The notes under the pieces were generated by a model. That model saw nothing but the letters and a program-made list of their open reading frames with translations. It ran no database searches and was not told where the DNA came from. Positions 51,358 to 60,263 of a stretch of DNA of 64,000 nt are shown here, one piece after another. Origin of the DNA: Bremerella cremea (GTDB taxonomy: Bacteria; Planctomycetota; Planctomycetia; Pirellulales; Pirellulaceae); assembly GCF_003335505.1 (NCBI RefSeq), contig NZ_QPEX01000010.1, positions 806,001 to 870,000 of the forward strand, given 5' to 3'. Numbering within the stretch: the stretch's first letter is position 1; each line of letters opens with the position of its first letter. A program made the translations under genes and the position numbers.

Positions 51358-54234
51358 TTACGGACGCGACAACGTTAATTCGGCATCGAGGACCTTCTCA
51401 ATGCGTCGCGAGCTTTCCAGGAGGTGAGCCTTGGTGTAGGCGTCGAGTTCGACTTCCTGCTCTAAAGCATCTGCCAGCTTCTCTTGCAAATCGATCAACT
51501 GAGCATAGGCGATCGTCTGGCAATCTTGCGGGGCGTAAGCGTTGCCCATGGCCAGCGTCGAAAGCCGCTTCAGGTAGTCTCGCTGCAAGTTGCGGCGAAG
51601 GCTGCTAATCGCGGGGTTGCGATTGCTGTAGTCACCTTCTTCCAACGAATCGAGTTCGCTGAAAATAGCGTTGGTAAGGGACTCGAACATTTCCGCTGTG
51701 GTAAACGCATCTTGATCGGCTGCCACCTTCAATTCAGCATCGTGCATCCGCTCGAGCGTGATTGAAGAGAACAAACGCGACAGGATGGTACTTTGCCACT
51801 GGGCGATGGTATCGTGGATCGGGAAATCACCACGCACGCTGTAGCTCGTTCCCCAATGGTTCCAGTGGGAAGGAGCCAACTTGTTATAAAGCTCTGGCGA
51901 GAACTGGAACGGTTCGTCGCTGAAGACCTGCTCGCTGAGCAGTTTCATCACTTCACGCTGTTTTTCCACATCGACCACCTCGAAAGGAGCCGGGGCATTG
52001 TCTTGCCCTTTGTGGCTACGATTCACGTGAACACCACCGATGTAGCGTGAAGCGAAGTACATTGCCTGACCGTGCGTATTGAGCAGCGAGTTAAATGCCT
52101 GACGAACGCGGGAGTAATCTTCCCCGTCTTCGACAACACGATCGGCCAAACCATCCATGGCCTGTTTGACGACGGCGGCTTGGTTATTGGCAAACTCCAA
52201 GGCATCTTTACCGAAGTCGAACCGGTTGGAATCGGGATCAGGCGACATGCTGGTGGTGTCTTCGTCTGTGCTAAACGCCAAACCATGTTCGGTACTGCGC
52301 GAAGCGATCTTGGCGAGTTCTTTCTTTTCGCCATCGGTTCCCCCGCTAAGCGGTTTGTAACCGTAAGTAATCGCCCAGACATCGTACTTGCCGATGGATT
52401 GGGTGAAGAAATGACCTTGCTTTTTACCAGGGGCAGCGATGTGCGGCGGAGCGTAGTCCATCACACTGGCCAAAGTCGGTTCCCCTTCAGGGAGTTCGGC
52501 CATTTCTTCCAGGCTGTACATCTTGCTGGCCACAAAGTTGTGACGCAGGCCCAACGTATGCCCAACTTCGTGCATGGCCACTTCCTTCAAACCTTCCATG
52601 ATCATGCGTTCCAGCAGTTCTTCCCGCTGTTGCTTGATCTCTTCAGGCGAAGGGCCTTTTTCTTCTTCTTTCCCTTCCTCAGCGTCTTCTTTCTTCTCTT
52701 CGGCAGATTCTTCCGAGCCTTCTTTTTCTTCCTTAGCCTCGGCTTCTTCCTTCTTCTTTTTCTTCTTCTCCTTCAGCTTTTCCTTTTCGACATCTGCCAA
52801 CACAGCGGCAGCGGCAAAAGCGAATTGCTGCGACATACCGCCCGAGAGCATGCACTGATGCTTCGGCGATTTAATCGGATTCTTCTTCAGGAACTCTTCG
52901 ATGCTATGCACATCGACCGGACCGCCCAGCATCGCTTCGGTGGCTTGCGGATTGTAGTTCTCGAATGCTTGCTTCCAGTAGTTCAAGAAGTCGGCGTCGA
53001 AGATGATGTCGGCGTCGAGAATCTGACCGGTATAAGGATTCACACGAGAAGGCCCCATGGCGAAACCAGCGTCAGACGTAATCCAACGGAACGTGTTGTA
53101 GCGGACGTCTTCTGGATCCCAGTCGGCATCGTCTTCTTGTTGACGAACACGAATGGCATCGATGTAACCAGCCTTTTCGAAGGCCTTGTTCCATTCCAAA
53201 ATGCCATCGCGGATTGGCTTGCGGTACTTATAGGGAATCGTGTTTTCCATGTAGAAAATAATCGGTTCTTTAGGCTCCGACATCTTGGCAGACGGGTCGG
53301 CCTTTTCCAGCTTCCAACGATTCACGTAGCGGACAAACTGGTTGTCGTCCGGACGCGAGTAGTCTTTGACGGCGGTTAAGAAGTAACCAACGCGATCGTC
53401 CGCGACACGTGGCGTGTAGCCGCCGGAAGGGATCTTGCTAATCGAATAGTGAATATCAAGCGTCAAGCCACGCGAGTCAGGCACCGAGTCAAGCTGTAGT
53501 CGCCCGCTCGAAGCGTAGGTAGCTTCGACTTGAAGTTCCAGGTTCTTCTCGAAACCTTTCACCTCGCCAAAGAGCGATTTGGTGCCCGAGAAACCAAAGC
53601 CTGGCAGCGTATCGCTGATCATCGGCAAGTCGCTCATGAAGACCGGCGTCACTTCGACGAGATCGCCGCCGCCTGGTCCCTTGGTGGCAATCGGCAAGCT
53701 GAACAACACGCTGTCGCCGTAGGCATGCTTCACCGCACGGGCTTCTGGTTTGCCGTCGGTGGCCTTGAAGCGGACATTCTTACGAATGATATGGACGCGA
53801 TCGTCAACCTTGCGGAACTTCCAAACCCAGTCATCCCCAAAGCCCCACGACATACCACCGTACAAGGGCTCGATGCCGACACCACGGGCAATCGAGATCA
53901 ACACAATGAATTCGCCGTTGTAATGCGAATTGTTGAGCTCGAAGAACATTCGGTTCCCTTTGTGGTAGGTGGGAACCAAGCCGTCGGCCTTCTTAAAGTC
54001 CTTCAAGATGGCAGCATGAGGCGCCGTTGACGAGCCACTGGAAGATCCACCGCTGGAACCTCCGGAAGAGGAACCTCCGGTCGTCGCGGCTACTTGAGGG
54101 CCGGCTGCGGCAGCCGTTTCCCCGGTTGTGTCGGTGGCCATATCATCGGCATTTACAGGGCTTGCCGTGGCCAATGCGACCAAAGCCGTCGCACACATCG
54201 CGGACGACCATCGCCAAAATGAAGGCATTTTCAT
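51358..54234 (-). CDS. Secreted zinc metalloprotease (DUF5117/DUF5118 type) with a Lys/Glu-rich insertion
   Basis: A 958-residue exported protease. The signal peptide ends around VALATASPVNADD; a Gly/Ser-rich linker follows (near residues 50-70). The zinc site is HEVGHTLGLRH, with the first His at about residue 555, the extended metzincin form HExxHxxGxxH, followed downstream by SVMDYAPPH, where the Met acts as Met-turn. N-terminal modules of the DUF5117/DUF5118 kind precede it. Between about residues 480 and 545 lies an insertion built of Lys and Glu runs (KEKKKKKKEEAEAKEE region), ending shortly before the catalytic helix. Confidence 0.9.
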   Translation of the reverse strand: MKMPSFWRWSSAMCATALVALATASPVNADDMATDTTGETAAAAGPQVAATTGGSSSGGSSGGSSSGSSTAPHAAILKDFKKADGLVPTYHKGNRMFFELNNSHYNGEFIVLISIARGVGIEPLYGGMSWGFGDDWVWKFRKVDDRVHIIRKNVRFKATDGKPEARAVKHAYGDSVLFSLPIATKGPGGGDLVEVTPVFMSDLPMISDTLPGFGFSGTKSLFGEVKGFEKNLELQVEATYASSGRLQLDSVPDSRGLTLDIHYSISKIPSGGYTPRVADDRVGYFLTAVKDYSRPDDNQFVRYVNRWKLEKADPSAKMSEPKEPIIFYMENTIPYKYRKPIRDGILEWNKAFEKAGYIDAIRVRQQEDDADWDPEDVRYNTFRWITSDAGFAMGPSRVNPYTGQILDADIIFDADFLNYWKQAFENYNPQATEAMLGGPVDVHSIEEFLKKNPIKSPKHQCMLSGGMSQQFAFAAAAVLADVEKEKLKEKKKKKKEEAEAKEEKEGSEESAEEKKEDAEEGKEEEKGPSPEEIKQQREELLERMIMEGLKEVAMHEVGHTLGLRHNFVASKMYSLEEMAELPEGEPTLASVMDYAPPHIAAPGKKQGHFFTQSIGKYDVWAITYGYKPLSGGTDGEKKELAKIASRSTEHGLAFSTDEDTTSMSPDPDSNRFDFGKDALEFANNQAAVVKQAMDGLADRVVEDGEDYSRVRQAFNSLLNTHGQAMYFASRYIGGVHVNRSHKGQDNAPAPFEVVDVEKQREVMKLLSEQVFSDEPFQFSPELYNKLAPSHWNHWGTSYSVRGDFPIHDTIAQWQSTILSRLFSSITLERMHDAELKVAADQDAFTTAEMFESLTNAIFSELDSLEEGDYSNRNPAISSLRRNLQRDYLKRLSTLAMGNAYAPQDCQTIAYAQLIDLQEKLADALEQEVELDAYTKAHLLESSRRIEKVLDAELTLSRP

Positions 54235-54724
54235 GCGTACTACTCTCGTAACATTAAAAGGGAGGGAGATGTTCGACAGGTTCGTCGTGTTCCGTTTTCA
54301 TCCAAAGGTGAGAGGGAGATTCCCTCGCAACCTTCCCATACCGTGGGAAACTCTCTAGCTTACTAGAGACTCCTCAGCCGGTTATCTTGCGAAAAAAAGA
54401 GACCGGAACATGAAAAACTTCCCGATTGGGTCTGCTCAAAGCATCAGTAAAATATACCCTACTCTTAGCATCCACCGTAATTGTTCTATTCTGCGCACGG
54501 AGAAATAGGAAAGAAAAGCCGGTTATCGCAATAAAATGGATTATTGATGCCTGGAAGAGAGATTTTTGCCATGATCGATCTATCCCAGTACGATTTGCCA
54601 AGCCTCTTTTGGCGTCCCAATAATCGAGCCGTGGACAACGTGAACAAGGGCCAGATGCAGCACAAACTCGAACTTGGTACCACTTTTTCCAACTCACCGG
54701 AACGAGCAAGAAGAAATTGGGAAA
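54235..54724. other. Divergent intergenic region between metalloprotease and phosphotransferase genes
   Basis: About 490 bases. It contains a CTCTAG/CTAGAG hairpin at about 54353-54368 and AT-rich stretches suitable for the two divergent promoters. No gene was recognised. Confidence 0.45.
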
Positions 54725-55738
54725 ATGCGTGATAATTTCGACACCCTCCGTCAGGTTCTTGCGCGTTTCCGCCTGGAAGACATTTCCCAAGAAAAGATCA
54801 CACGGCTGCGTGGGGGATTAAGTGGAAGTGATGTCTGGCAAGTGGAAAGTCCGTGGGGCAAGTTCTGCTTGAAGTGTATGCCGTCCGGCTTCTCCGTCCA
54901 GCGCATCCGAACCATCCATCAAGCTGTTTCTCTCCGTCGCGATGCCGGCATGACCTGCCTGGCTGGCTATTGCCAAGCGGCAAGCGGCGAGACATTTGTC
55001 GTGCATGACGAGCGTATCTGGGAGCTTCAGTTATGGGCCAAAGGGGACGCGCCGACGCCTCCTTTTTCCAACTGGCAAAAAACAAAGATGTATCAAGCGG
55101 TTGCCCGCTTTCACACGGTGCTACGCGACACACCTCACGATCAATCGCAGTTGGGCAAGTCGGAAGGTGTGGCGGTTCGCTTGAACATGCTCCGGACTTG
55201 GCGCGACCATCGGATGGAGGAAATTCGGCCTCGCATCGTGAACTACGGCCACCCGCAGCGAAAAGCGGATCTCTCCTTTCTCGCGGTCAGCTTTCAAGAA
55301 TATCAGCACAAATTAGAACCGCTACTCGTAGAAGTATCACAGCAAGATTATTTGCTTGAGCACTGTATTGGTGACCCGCGGCCCGAGAATTTTCGTTTTA
55401 CAGGAGACCAACTAACGGGCTTGATCGATCTGGGTTCGCTGCGGCGTGACAACATTGCGTTAGATATCTCGCGTCTGGCGAGCGAACTGGCCAGTGAAGC
55501 CCCCATCGATTGGAAATTGGCGTGGGATAGCATCTCAGCGATACACCCCCTTAAAGAGCCAGAAAAACGGCTGACTATTGTTCTGGACGCGGCGAATGTA
55601 ATTCTTACCGGGTTGAAATGGATACAGTGGCTCGTCGTTGATGGTTACAGTTTTGAGAGCGAAGCGCTTGTCGACTCGCGTTTATGCCATCTCTGCCAGC
55701 GTTTCCAGCAAATCAAACAGCATCCGGTTTGGCAATGA
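54725..55738 (+). CDS. Aminoglycoside-phosphotransferase-like kinase
   Basis: A 337-residue protein kinase-fold enzyme starting at ATG 54725 (MRDNFDTLRQVL). The N-lobe carries GGLSGSDVWQVES and the ATP-binding Lys in KFCLKCMPSG. The catalytic loop reads LEHCIGDPRPENFRFTG, with Asp and Asn of the D-x4-N motif but Ile before Gly in place of the usual His, and IDLGSLRRDN for the metal-binding Asp. Such enzymes phosphorylate small molecules (choline, homoserine, sugars, antibiotics). The substrate is unknown and resistance should not be assumed. Confidence 0.78.
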   Translation: MRDNFDTLRQVLARFRLEDISQEKITRLRGGLSGSDVWQVESPWGKFCLKCMPSGFSVQRIRTIHQAVSLRRDAGMTCLAGYCQAASGETFVVHDERIWELQLWAKGDAPTPPFSNWQKTKMYQAVARFHTVLRDTPHDQSQLGKSEGVAVRLNMLRTWRDHRMEEIRPRIVNYGHPQRKADLSFLAVSFQEYQHKLEPLLVEVSQQDYLLEHCIGDPRPENFRFTGDQLTGLIDLGSLRRDNIALDISRLASELASEAPIDWKLAWDSISAIHPLKEPEKRLTIVLDAANVILTGLKWIQWLVVDGYSFESEALVDSRLCHLCQRFQQIKQHPVWQ

Positions 55739-55928
55739 AACAGCCATTAGCAGGAAACGTCGGAGCGTAATTAGCATCACAGACGCTATCTGGATTTCTC
55801 TTCTATAATTAAAGCACAACCAAGGACGGTTCGGTTTTACGGATTCTGCATTTACGAAGCGACGATTATTTCGGAAGATGGTAACAGATCGTGCGACCGG
55901 TCTCTCCCCCAGCTTAACTCACAGTTAG

Positions 55929-58559
55929 ATGATATCTCTCATGACGCGTTTTGCTTCCTTCACACTCATTCTGGCGCTTTGCTTCCTTCCTACTGCCGCA
56001 ACGGCTCAAGGCTTGAATGGTGACCTGTTTCAAGGCCTCCAAGGCTTTGACGGTTTAGGAGGTGGTGGCGATTCGGACCCTGGTTTGAACGTGACCGCCA
56101 GCTATGTGGTTGATCCTTCGCGGACGCATGGCCAAGTCAGCGTGACGGCAACCGTCGGAAACGGCTGGTGTTTGTATTCGACCACGCAGCCGAAAGGTGG
56201 CCCCCTGCCAACCGAACTGAAGATTGCCGACGCGCCCGCAATTACGGCCGTGGGGACCTTCACGCCGGACCATAAGCCGAAGATTGTTCCTCCCGACGAA
56301 ATCATCACCGTTCCGCAAGAGAAGTTCTACAACACGGTCACCTGGACAGCCCCCTTCTTGCTGCCTGCCGATATCAATCCGGAAACGTTGAATCTGAAGG
56401 TGCTGCTAAAAGGTCAAAGCTGCCACGATCGCGGAACTTGCTTTCCGGTAAGGGGAGAAGCGGTTGCCAAGTTCGCCGGCATGAAGGAAGTTCCGCTCGA
56501 TAAATCGCTTGTGGCCGAAGAACCAGAGAAGCCTCAAACAGCCACCACGCCGACCGATTACAAAATTCAAGGCAAACCAGGCGATTTCAAATCGGCCAGC
56601 GGGCACGTGGTGATCAGCGGCAGCTTCACTCCCACCAAAGTGGCTCCTGGCGATCAGGTGACGGTGAATCTGACCGTAAAGCCGAGTGGTGCTTATCACG
56701 TTTATGCTTACTCTCCGACCGATGCGACCATCGGCTACAAGTCGACTCAGATCGCCCTGGCAGAGGCGACCGGCTGGCTGGCCATGCAGCCAACCACCGA
56801 CAATCCGATTCACGAAAAAGAGTTGACCCCTGGCTTCGATCCCATTCGCTATCACGAAGGAGACACCACCTGGAAGTTCAAGGTCCAGGTCCCCATCGAC
56901 GCCAAGCCAGGCAAATACCCGCTCGTTGGTTACCTCGGTTTTCAAACCTGTACTGACTCCACGTGCGATCGCCCGGAAGGGGTCATGTTTGAAGGCATCG
57001 TGGAAGTTGGCCCAGGTGCCGCTTTCACGGAATCGGCTCCCCTCGCTTTCTCGAAAGCAACTTATTCCAAAGCCGCCGAGCGAGCCAAAATCACGCATGC
57101 TCCGGTACAAGAAGCCGCAGAAGATCAAGCCAATACTCCCCCAGCCGGCGGTAACGCTCCACCGGCCCCTGGCGATCAGGCAGCGGCTCCTTTGGCAGTG
57201 CCAGCCGAGGGGCACAGCTTCGAGTGGAAGGTCCTTAATCAGCCAGAAAGCTCTAGCCTGGGCTGGATCTTGATGCTCAGCTTTGTGGGCGGAGCCATTT
57301 TGAACTTGATGCCGTGCGTGCTGCCGGTGGTTGGCTTGAAGATTTTGTCGTTCGTCAATCAAGCAGGCAAGCATCGTGGTCAGGTCTTCATGTTGAACCT
57401 GGTCTATTCGGCCGGGGTGATCTCAGTGTTTCTCTTCCTGGCCGTTTTGTCGACCTCGCTCGGTACGATTATGGGTCTGTTTGTTAAATCGGAACCAGGG
57501 GCAGCCGACGGCTTGGCTTGGGGCCAATGGAGCGGTAACGTCTGGTACATTCTCGGCATGATCGTGCTTGTCTATACGATGGGTCTCAGCATGTTGGGCG
57601 TGTGGGAACTTTCGATGCCGAGCTTCTTAGGAAGTGGCAGCGTTGCCCAAGCGGCTAACAAAAGTGGTTACGGAAGTGCTTTCTTCAAAGGGATTGTCAC
57701 GACGCTGCTTTCGACTCCGTGCAGCGGCCCCTTCTTGGGTCCGATTTTTGGTTACACCCTTTCCGAATCGGCTTACATCACATTTTTAGTGTTTGGTTTC
57801 ATCGGGTTGGGCATGTCTTCGCCCTATTTAATCATTGGCATCAACCCTCGCCTGATCGCCTTTTTGCCGAAGCCAGGCAACTGGATGGTCGCTTTTAAGC
57901 AAGCGATGGGCTTTGTCATGATGCTGACGGTCGTGTACCTGCTTTACACGATGGAAGACAAATGGGTCGTTCCCACATTGACCCTGCTTGTCGGCCTGGC
58001 GGCAGGCTGCTGGATGCTCGGCCAGGTGCATACCTTAGAACACCAGTCCTCGAAACTAGCCACCACCATCGGTGCGTTTGCGGTTTCGATTTTCGTGGGC
58101 TTGTTTGCGTTCAACTACCTGGTGGAAGGAGGTGCGGAAACGATTGCTTGGGATAAATACACCCCAACCCGTTTTGCCGATCTCGAAGCCGACGTTCGGG
58201 CCCGACAAAGTGCCGGCGAAACCGTCATGGTCGACTTTACCGCCGACTGGTGCCCGACCTGCAAGCTGAACTACTACCGCGCCATCAACACCGATAAAGT
58301 CGCTGCCTACGTCGAAGCCAACGGCATCTCGCCGGTGTTGGTAGATTGGACCACCAACGACTCAAACGATCCAGTCCAGCAGTTCATCAACAAACTTGGC
58401 TTCAACAGCATTCCCCTGCTGGCCATCTTCCCTGGCGGTCGCCCCGGCGAGGTCTACGTGCTGAGTGACTTGCTCGATGAAACAACCGTCATCGACAGCC
58501 TCAACACGGCTCAAGGAACCGCCCAAGCCGTTCCCAAACAAACCGCGCTGAACAAATAG
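55929..58559 (+). CDS. DsbD/ScsB-like thiol:disulfide interchange protein
   Basis: An 876-residue membrane reductant conduit; start at ATG 55929, with 55941 possible. After a signal peptide come two DsbD-N-like beta domains (VTATVGNGWCLYSTTQ near 75 and VKPSGAYHVYAYSPTD near 250). A Pro/Ala linker leads to eight membrane segments with the paired Cys in NLMPCVLPVVGLKILS near 458 and LLSTPCSGPFLGPI near 597. The C-terminus is thioredoxin-like with Cys775-Pro-Thr-Cys778 in DWCPTCKLNYYR. It moves electrons from cytoplasmic thioredoxin to extracytoplasmic partners such as TlpA-like proteins; a candidate partner is the secreted thioredoxin protein at 493-2682. Confidence 0.93.
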   Translation: MISLMTRFASFTLILALCFLPTAATAQGLNGDLFQGLQGFDGLGGGGDSDPGLNVTASYVVDPSRTHGQVSVTATVGNGWCLYSTTQPKGGPLPTELKIADAPAITAVGTFTPDHKPKIVPPDEIITVPQEKFYNTVTWTAPFLLPADINPETLNLKVLLKGQSCHDRGTCFPVRGEAVAKFAGMKEVPLDKSLVAEEPEKPQTATTPTDYKIQGKPGDFKSASGHVVISGSFTPTKVAPGDQVTVNLTVKPSGAYHVYAYSPTDATIGYKSTQIALAEATGWLAMQPTTDNPIHEKELTPGFDPIRYHEGDTTWKFKVQVPIDAKPGKYPLVGYLGFQTCTDSTCDRPEGVMFEGIVEVGPGAAFTESAPLAFSKATYSKAAERAKITHAPVQEAAEDQANTPPAGGNAPPAPGDQAAAPLAVPAEGHSFEWKVLNQPESSSLGWILMLSFVGGAILNLMPCVLPVVGLKILSFVNQAGKHRGQVFMLNLVYSAGVISVFLFLAVLSTSLGTIMGLFVKSEPGAADGLAWGQWSGNVWYILGMIVLVYTMGLSMLGVWELSMPSFLGSGSVAQAANKSGYGSAFFKGIVTTLLSTPCSGPFLGPIFGYTLSESAYITFLVFGFIGLGMSSPYLIIGINPRLIAFLPKPGNWMVAFKQAMGFVMMLTVVYLLYTMEDKWVVPTLTLLVGLAAGCWMLGQVHTLEHQSSKLATTIGAFAVSIFVGLFAFNYLVEGGAETIAWDKYTPTRFADLEADVRARQSAGETVMVDFTADWCPTCKLNYYRAINTDKVAAYVEANGISPVLVDWTTNDSNDPVQQFINKLGFNSIPLLAIFPGGRPGEVYVLSDLLDETTVIDSLNTAQGTAQAVPKQTALNK

Positions 58560-58623
58560 CCCACGCAACTAGTTGCGTTGAAGTTGAACACGTCGCAAAA
58601 ATGCCAAGGGACAGCACAACTTT

Positions 58624-58662
58624 GTCCCCTCTCCCCTGAGGGGAGAGGGCTAGGGTGAGGGG
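58624..58662. repeat. Left inverted repeat, family C, flanking the DUF559 pseudogene
   Basis: GTCCCCTCTCCCCTGAGGGGAGAGGGCTAGGGTGAGGGG-type element: it contains its own hairpin (CCCTCTCCCCT/AGGGGAGAGGG) and is the reverse complement, apart from the loop, of the element at 59027-59070. Confidence 0.85.
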
Positions 58663-58670
58663 CTCATCGC

Positions 58671-59039
58671 ATGACGCAACCGCCAGACAAAGTCTCACGT
58701 CGCCGTGAACTTCGCCAAACATCAACATAAGCAGAACGTGCCCTCTGGTCCGCTTTACGAAACCGCAATATCGCTGGCCTTAAATTTCGACGTCAGGTCT
58801 CTATTGGTCCTTGGATTGTTGATTTTCTTTGCGTGGAACAAAATCTCGTCATTGAAATTGACGGCGGGTACCACGACTTAACTCAAGAGAAAGATCGCCA
58901 ACGAGAACGACAGCTTACCGGTGCTGGATATCGAGTCATTCGCTTTACGAATGAAGATGTTCTAGCGAACCTTGAGGGGGTTACGATTGCGATCAAGCGA
59001 TCTTTGGGACTAGCTGATGAAGAGCCCCCCTCACCCTAG
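58671..59039 (+). pseudogene. DUF559 (Vsr-like endonuclease fold) gene interrupted by one stop codon
   Basis: From ATG 58671 the frame reads MTQPPDKVSRRRELRQTST, then TAA at 58728-58730, then AERALWSALRNRNIAGLKFR and on through VDFLCVEQNLVIEIDGGYHD and IRFTNEDV to a stop at 59037-59039. Except for the stop, it is a complete DUF559 protein of about 122 residues with the core Asp/Glu residues of the PD-(D/E)xK/Vsr-like fold. In relatives the stop position is normally Glu or Pro, so a single base change (GAA to TAA) explains it. An internal GTG at 58833 could still give a 68-residue fragment lacking the first half. The last codons and stop lie inside the right repeat. Confidence 0.85.
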
Positions 59040-59070
59040 CCCTCTCCCCCGCAGACGGGGGCGAGGGGAC
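59027..59070. repeat. Right inverted repeat, family C, flanking the DUF559 pseudogene
   Basis: CCCCTCACCCTAGCCCTCTC, then CCCCGCAGACGGGGGCGAGGGGAC. Inverted relative to the copy at 58624-58662. It contains the stop codon of the DUF559 frame (59037-59039). Confidence 0.85.
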
Positions 59071-59133
59071 AAGAATAATGAGAAACCCTCTTTTTACTTT
59101 GTTGAGTCGCTAAAGCAGCGGGTACCCAACGGC

Positions 59134-60066
59134 TTAGTCTTCCGTTTTATTACGATACTTCTCGAACGGGCTATCGACCGGCGAGAACAGCATGTGCCCC
59201 ATTTCGGCGGCAAACAGCAAGACGTGGGCTGAGAGGAAAATCCACATCACCGTAATCACCAATGCCCCGCTGGTCGCGTAAGCGGTTGCCACGACGTTTC
59301 CTTCGGCAACGCGGTTGATGATGTACTTGCCGACCTGAAACAAGATGGTGCCAATGATCGCCCCACCGAGCACTTCTCGCCAAGGTGGTCGTTTCATCGG
59401 TAGAAATCGCAGCATACAGTAGAAAACAATCATCACGGCGAGCCAGGAAATCACCTGAAACGTGATGAAATTTTGGCTTTCCTGCGAAATGAACTTCGAG
59501 ACCGGCAACCGTACCCAGATCGCATGCGACCAGGTACTGAGCAGGGTGGCCAAGGCCAGCAAGAGCCCTGTTCCGATCGAAAACAACGTCGCGCGGACTC
59601 GTCCTAGTACCACCGAGATAAGCCCACCACGCAGCCCCTCGACGGTGAAGCCATAGATCCGATTAAGAGCCAGTCGCAATTGCATGAACGTAGCCGAGGC
59701 ACTCCAGACGGCGATAAAACTCAGAAACGCTGTGGGAATGATCGTCGCCTTGCGAAACGCAGACATTTTGACCTGGTCAACGATCGCTTTCCCGTACCCT
59801 TCCCCCATGGCGTTATCGAGAAACTCACTCGCCATTTCCCGGGCCCCGGCGTCGTTTTCCAGAATTTGGCCGGCAATGGAAATCGAGAACACGACAATCG
59901 GTGCCAGCGAGAAAATAACGTAGAATGCGATCGCTGCCGCCGAGGTCGAATGGTCGTGTTCGATCCAGCGAGTGAAAAACCTGGAAATAAATCGTTGCCA
60001 CGGCTGAAGCATGCCGATTTCCGGTTTGCGATCTGAAGGAATGTTTTCGTGCATCAAAACCGCCAT
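59134..60066 (-). CDS. YihY/BrkB-family inner membrane protein
   Basis: A 310-residue membrane protein with about six spans. Family marks are the opening FISRFFTRWIEHDHSTSAAAIAFYVIFSLAPIVVFSISIAGQIL (residues about 27-70), GVWSASATFMQLRLALNRIYGF near 125, PMKRPPWREVLGGAIIGTILFQVGKYI near 225, and the AYATSGALVITVMWIFLSAHVLLFAAEM segment near the end. Once thought to be ribonuclease BN, the family is now considered a membrane transporter or virulence-related protein of unknown substrate. Confidence 0.92.
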   Translation of the reverse strand: MAVLMHENIPSDRKPEIGMLQPWQRFISRFFTRWIEHDHSTSAAAIAFYVIFSLAPIVVFSISIAGQILENDAGAREMASEFLDNAMGEGYGKAIVDQVKMSAFRKATIIPTAFLSFIAVWSASATFMQLRLALNRIYGFTVEGLRGGLISVVLGRVRATLFSIGTGLLLALATLLSTWSHAIWVRLPVSKFISQESQNFITFQVISWLAVMIVFYCMLRFLPMKRPPWREVLGGAIIGTILFQVGKYIINRVAEGNVVATAYATSGALVITVMWIFLSAHVLLFAAEMGHMLFSPVDSPFEKYRNKTED

Positions 60067-60263
60067 TTTAGCCGGGAATCACTCGTAGACGTAGCTAGTT
60101 AGTCAACGCGATTTGGAAAGTTAGGCAAGCCCCCATTGAAAATTGGGGGGACAACTCCGTACCATCAATGGGCTTATCAGGGTATCGCTTACCTAACCTT
60201 GTACGCGGCAATTACCGCGCCAACGGTTAAGTAAAATCAACGGAATAATCGGACGAGAATCGG
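60067..60263. other. Divergent gap between membrane protein and helicase genes
   Basis: Short region with a C5/G5-type hairpin near 60129-60151 (CCCCCATT ... AATTGGGGGG). It is upstream of both genes and must hold their promoters; none is obvious. Confidence 0.4.

Noticed and set aside
52072..53379. Plus-strand open frame of about 435 codons
   Set aside because: It is the mirror of the metalloprotease gene, whose reading is supported by the signal peptide and HExxHxxGxxH. The antisense product is Phe/Leu-rich only because of the Lys/Glu codons opposite.
54725..55738. Antibiotic-resistance phosphotransferase
   Set aside because: Only the general kinase fold is visible; the family contains many metabolic kinases and no resistance context is present.
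56406..57374. Minus-strand open frame of about 322 codons
   Set aside because: Antisense to the DsbD-like gene; no domain character.
58833..59039. Independent 68-residue DUF559 gene starting at GTG 58833
   Set aside because: The conserved first half of the domain is encoded upstream in the same frame across one stop codon, so a broken full-length gene is a better explanation.
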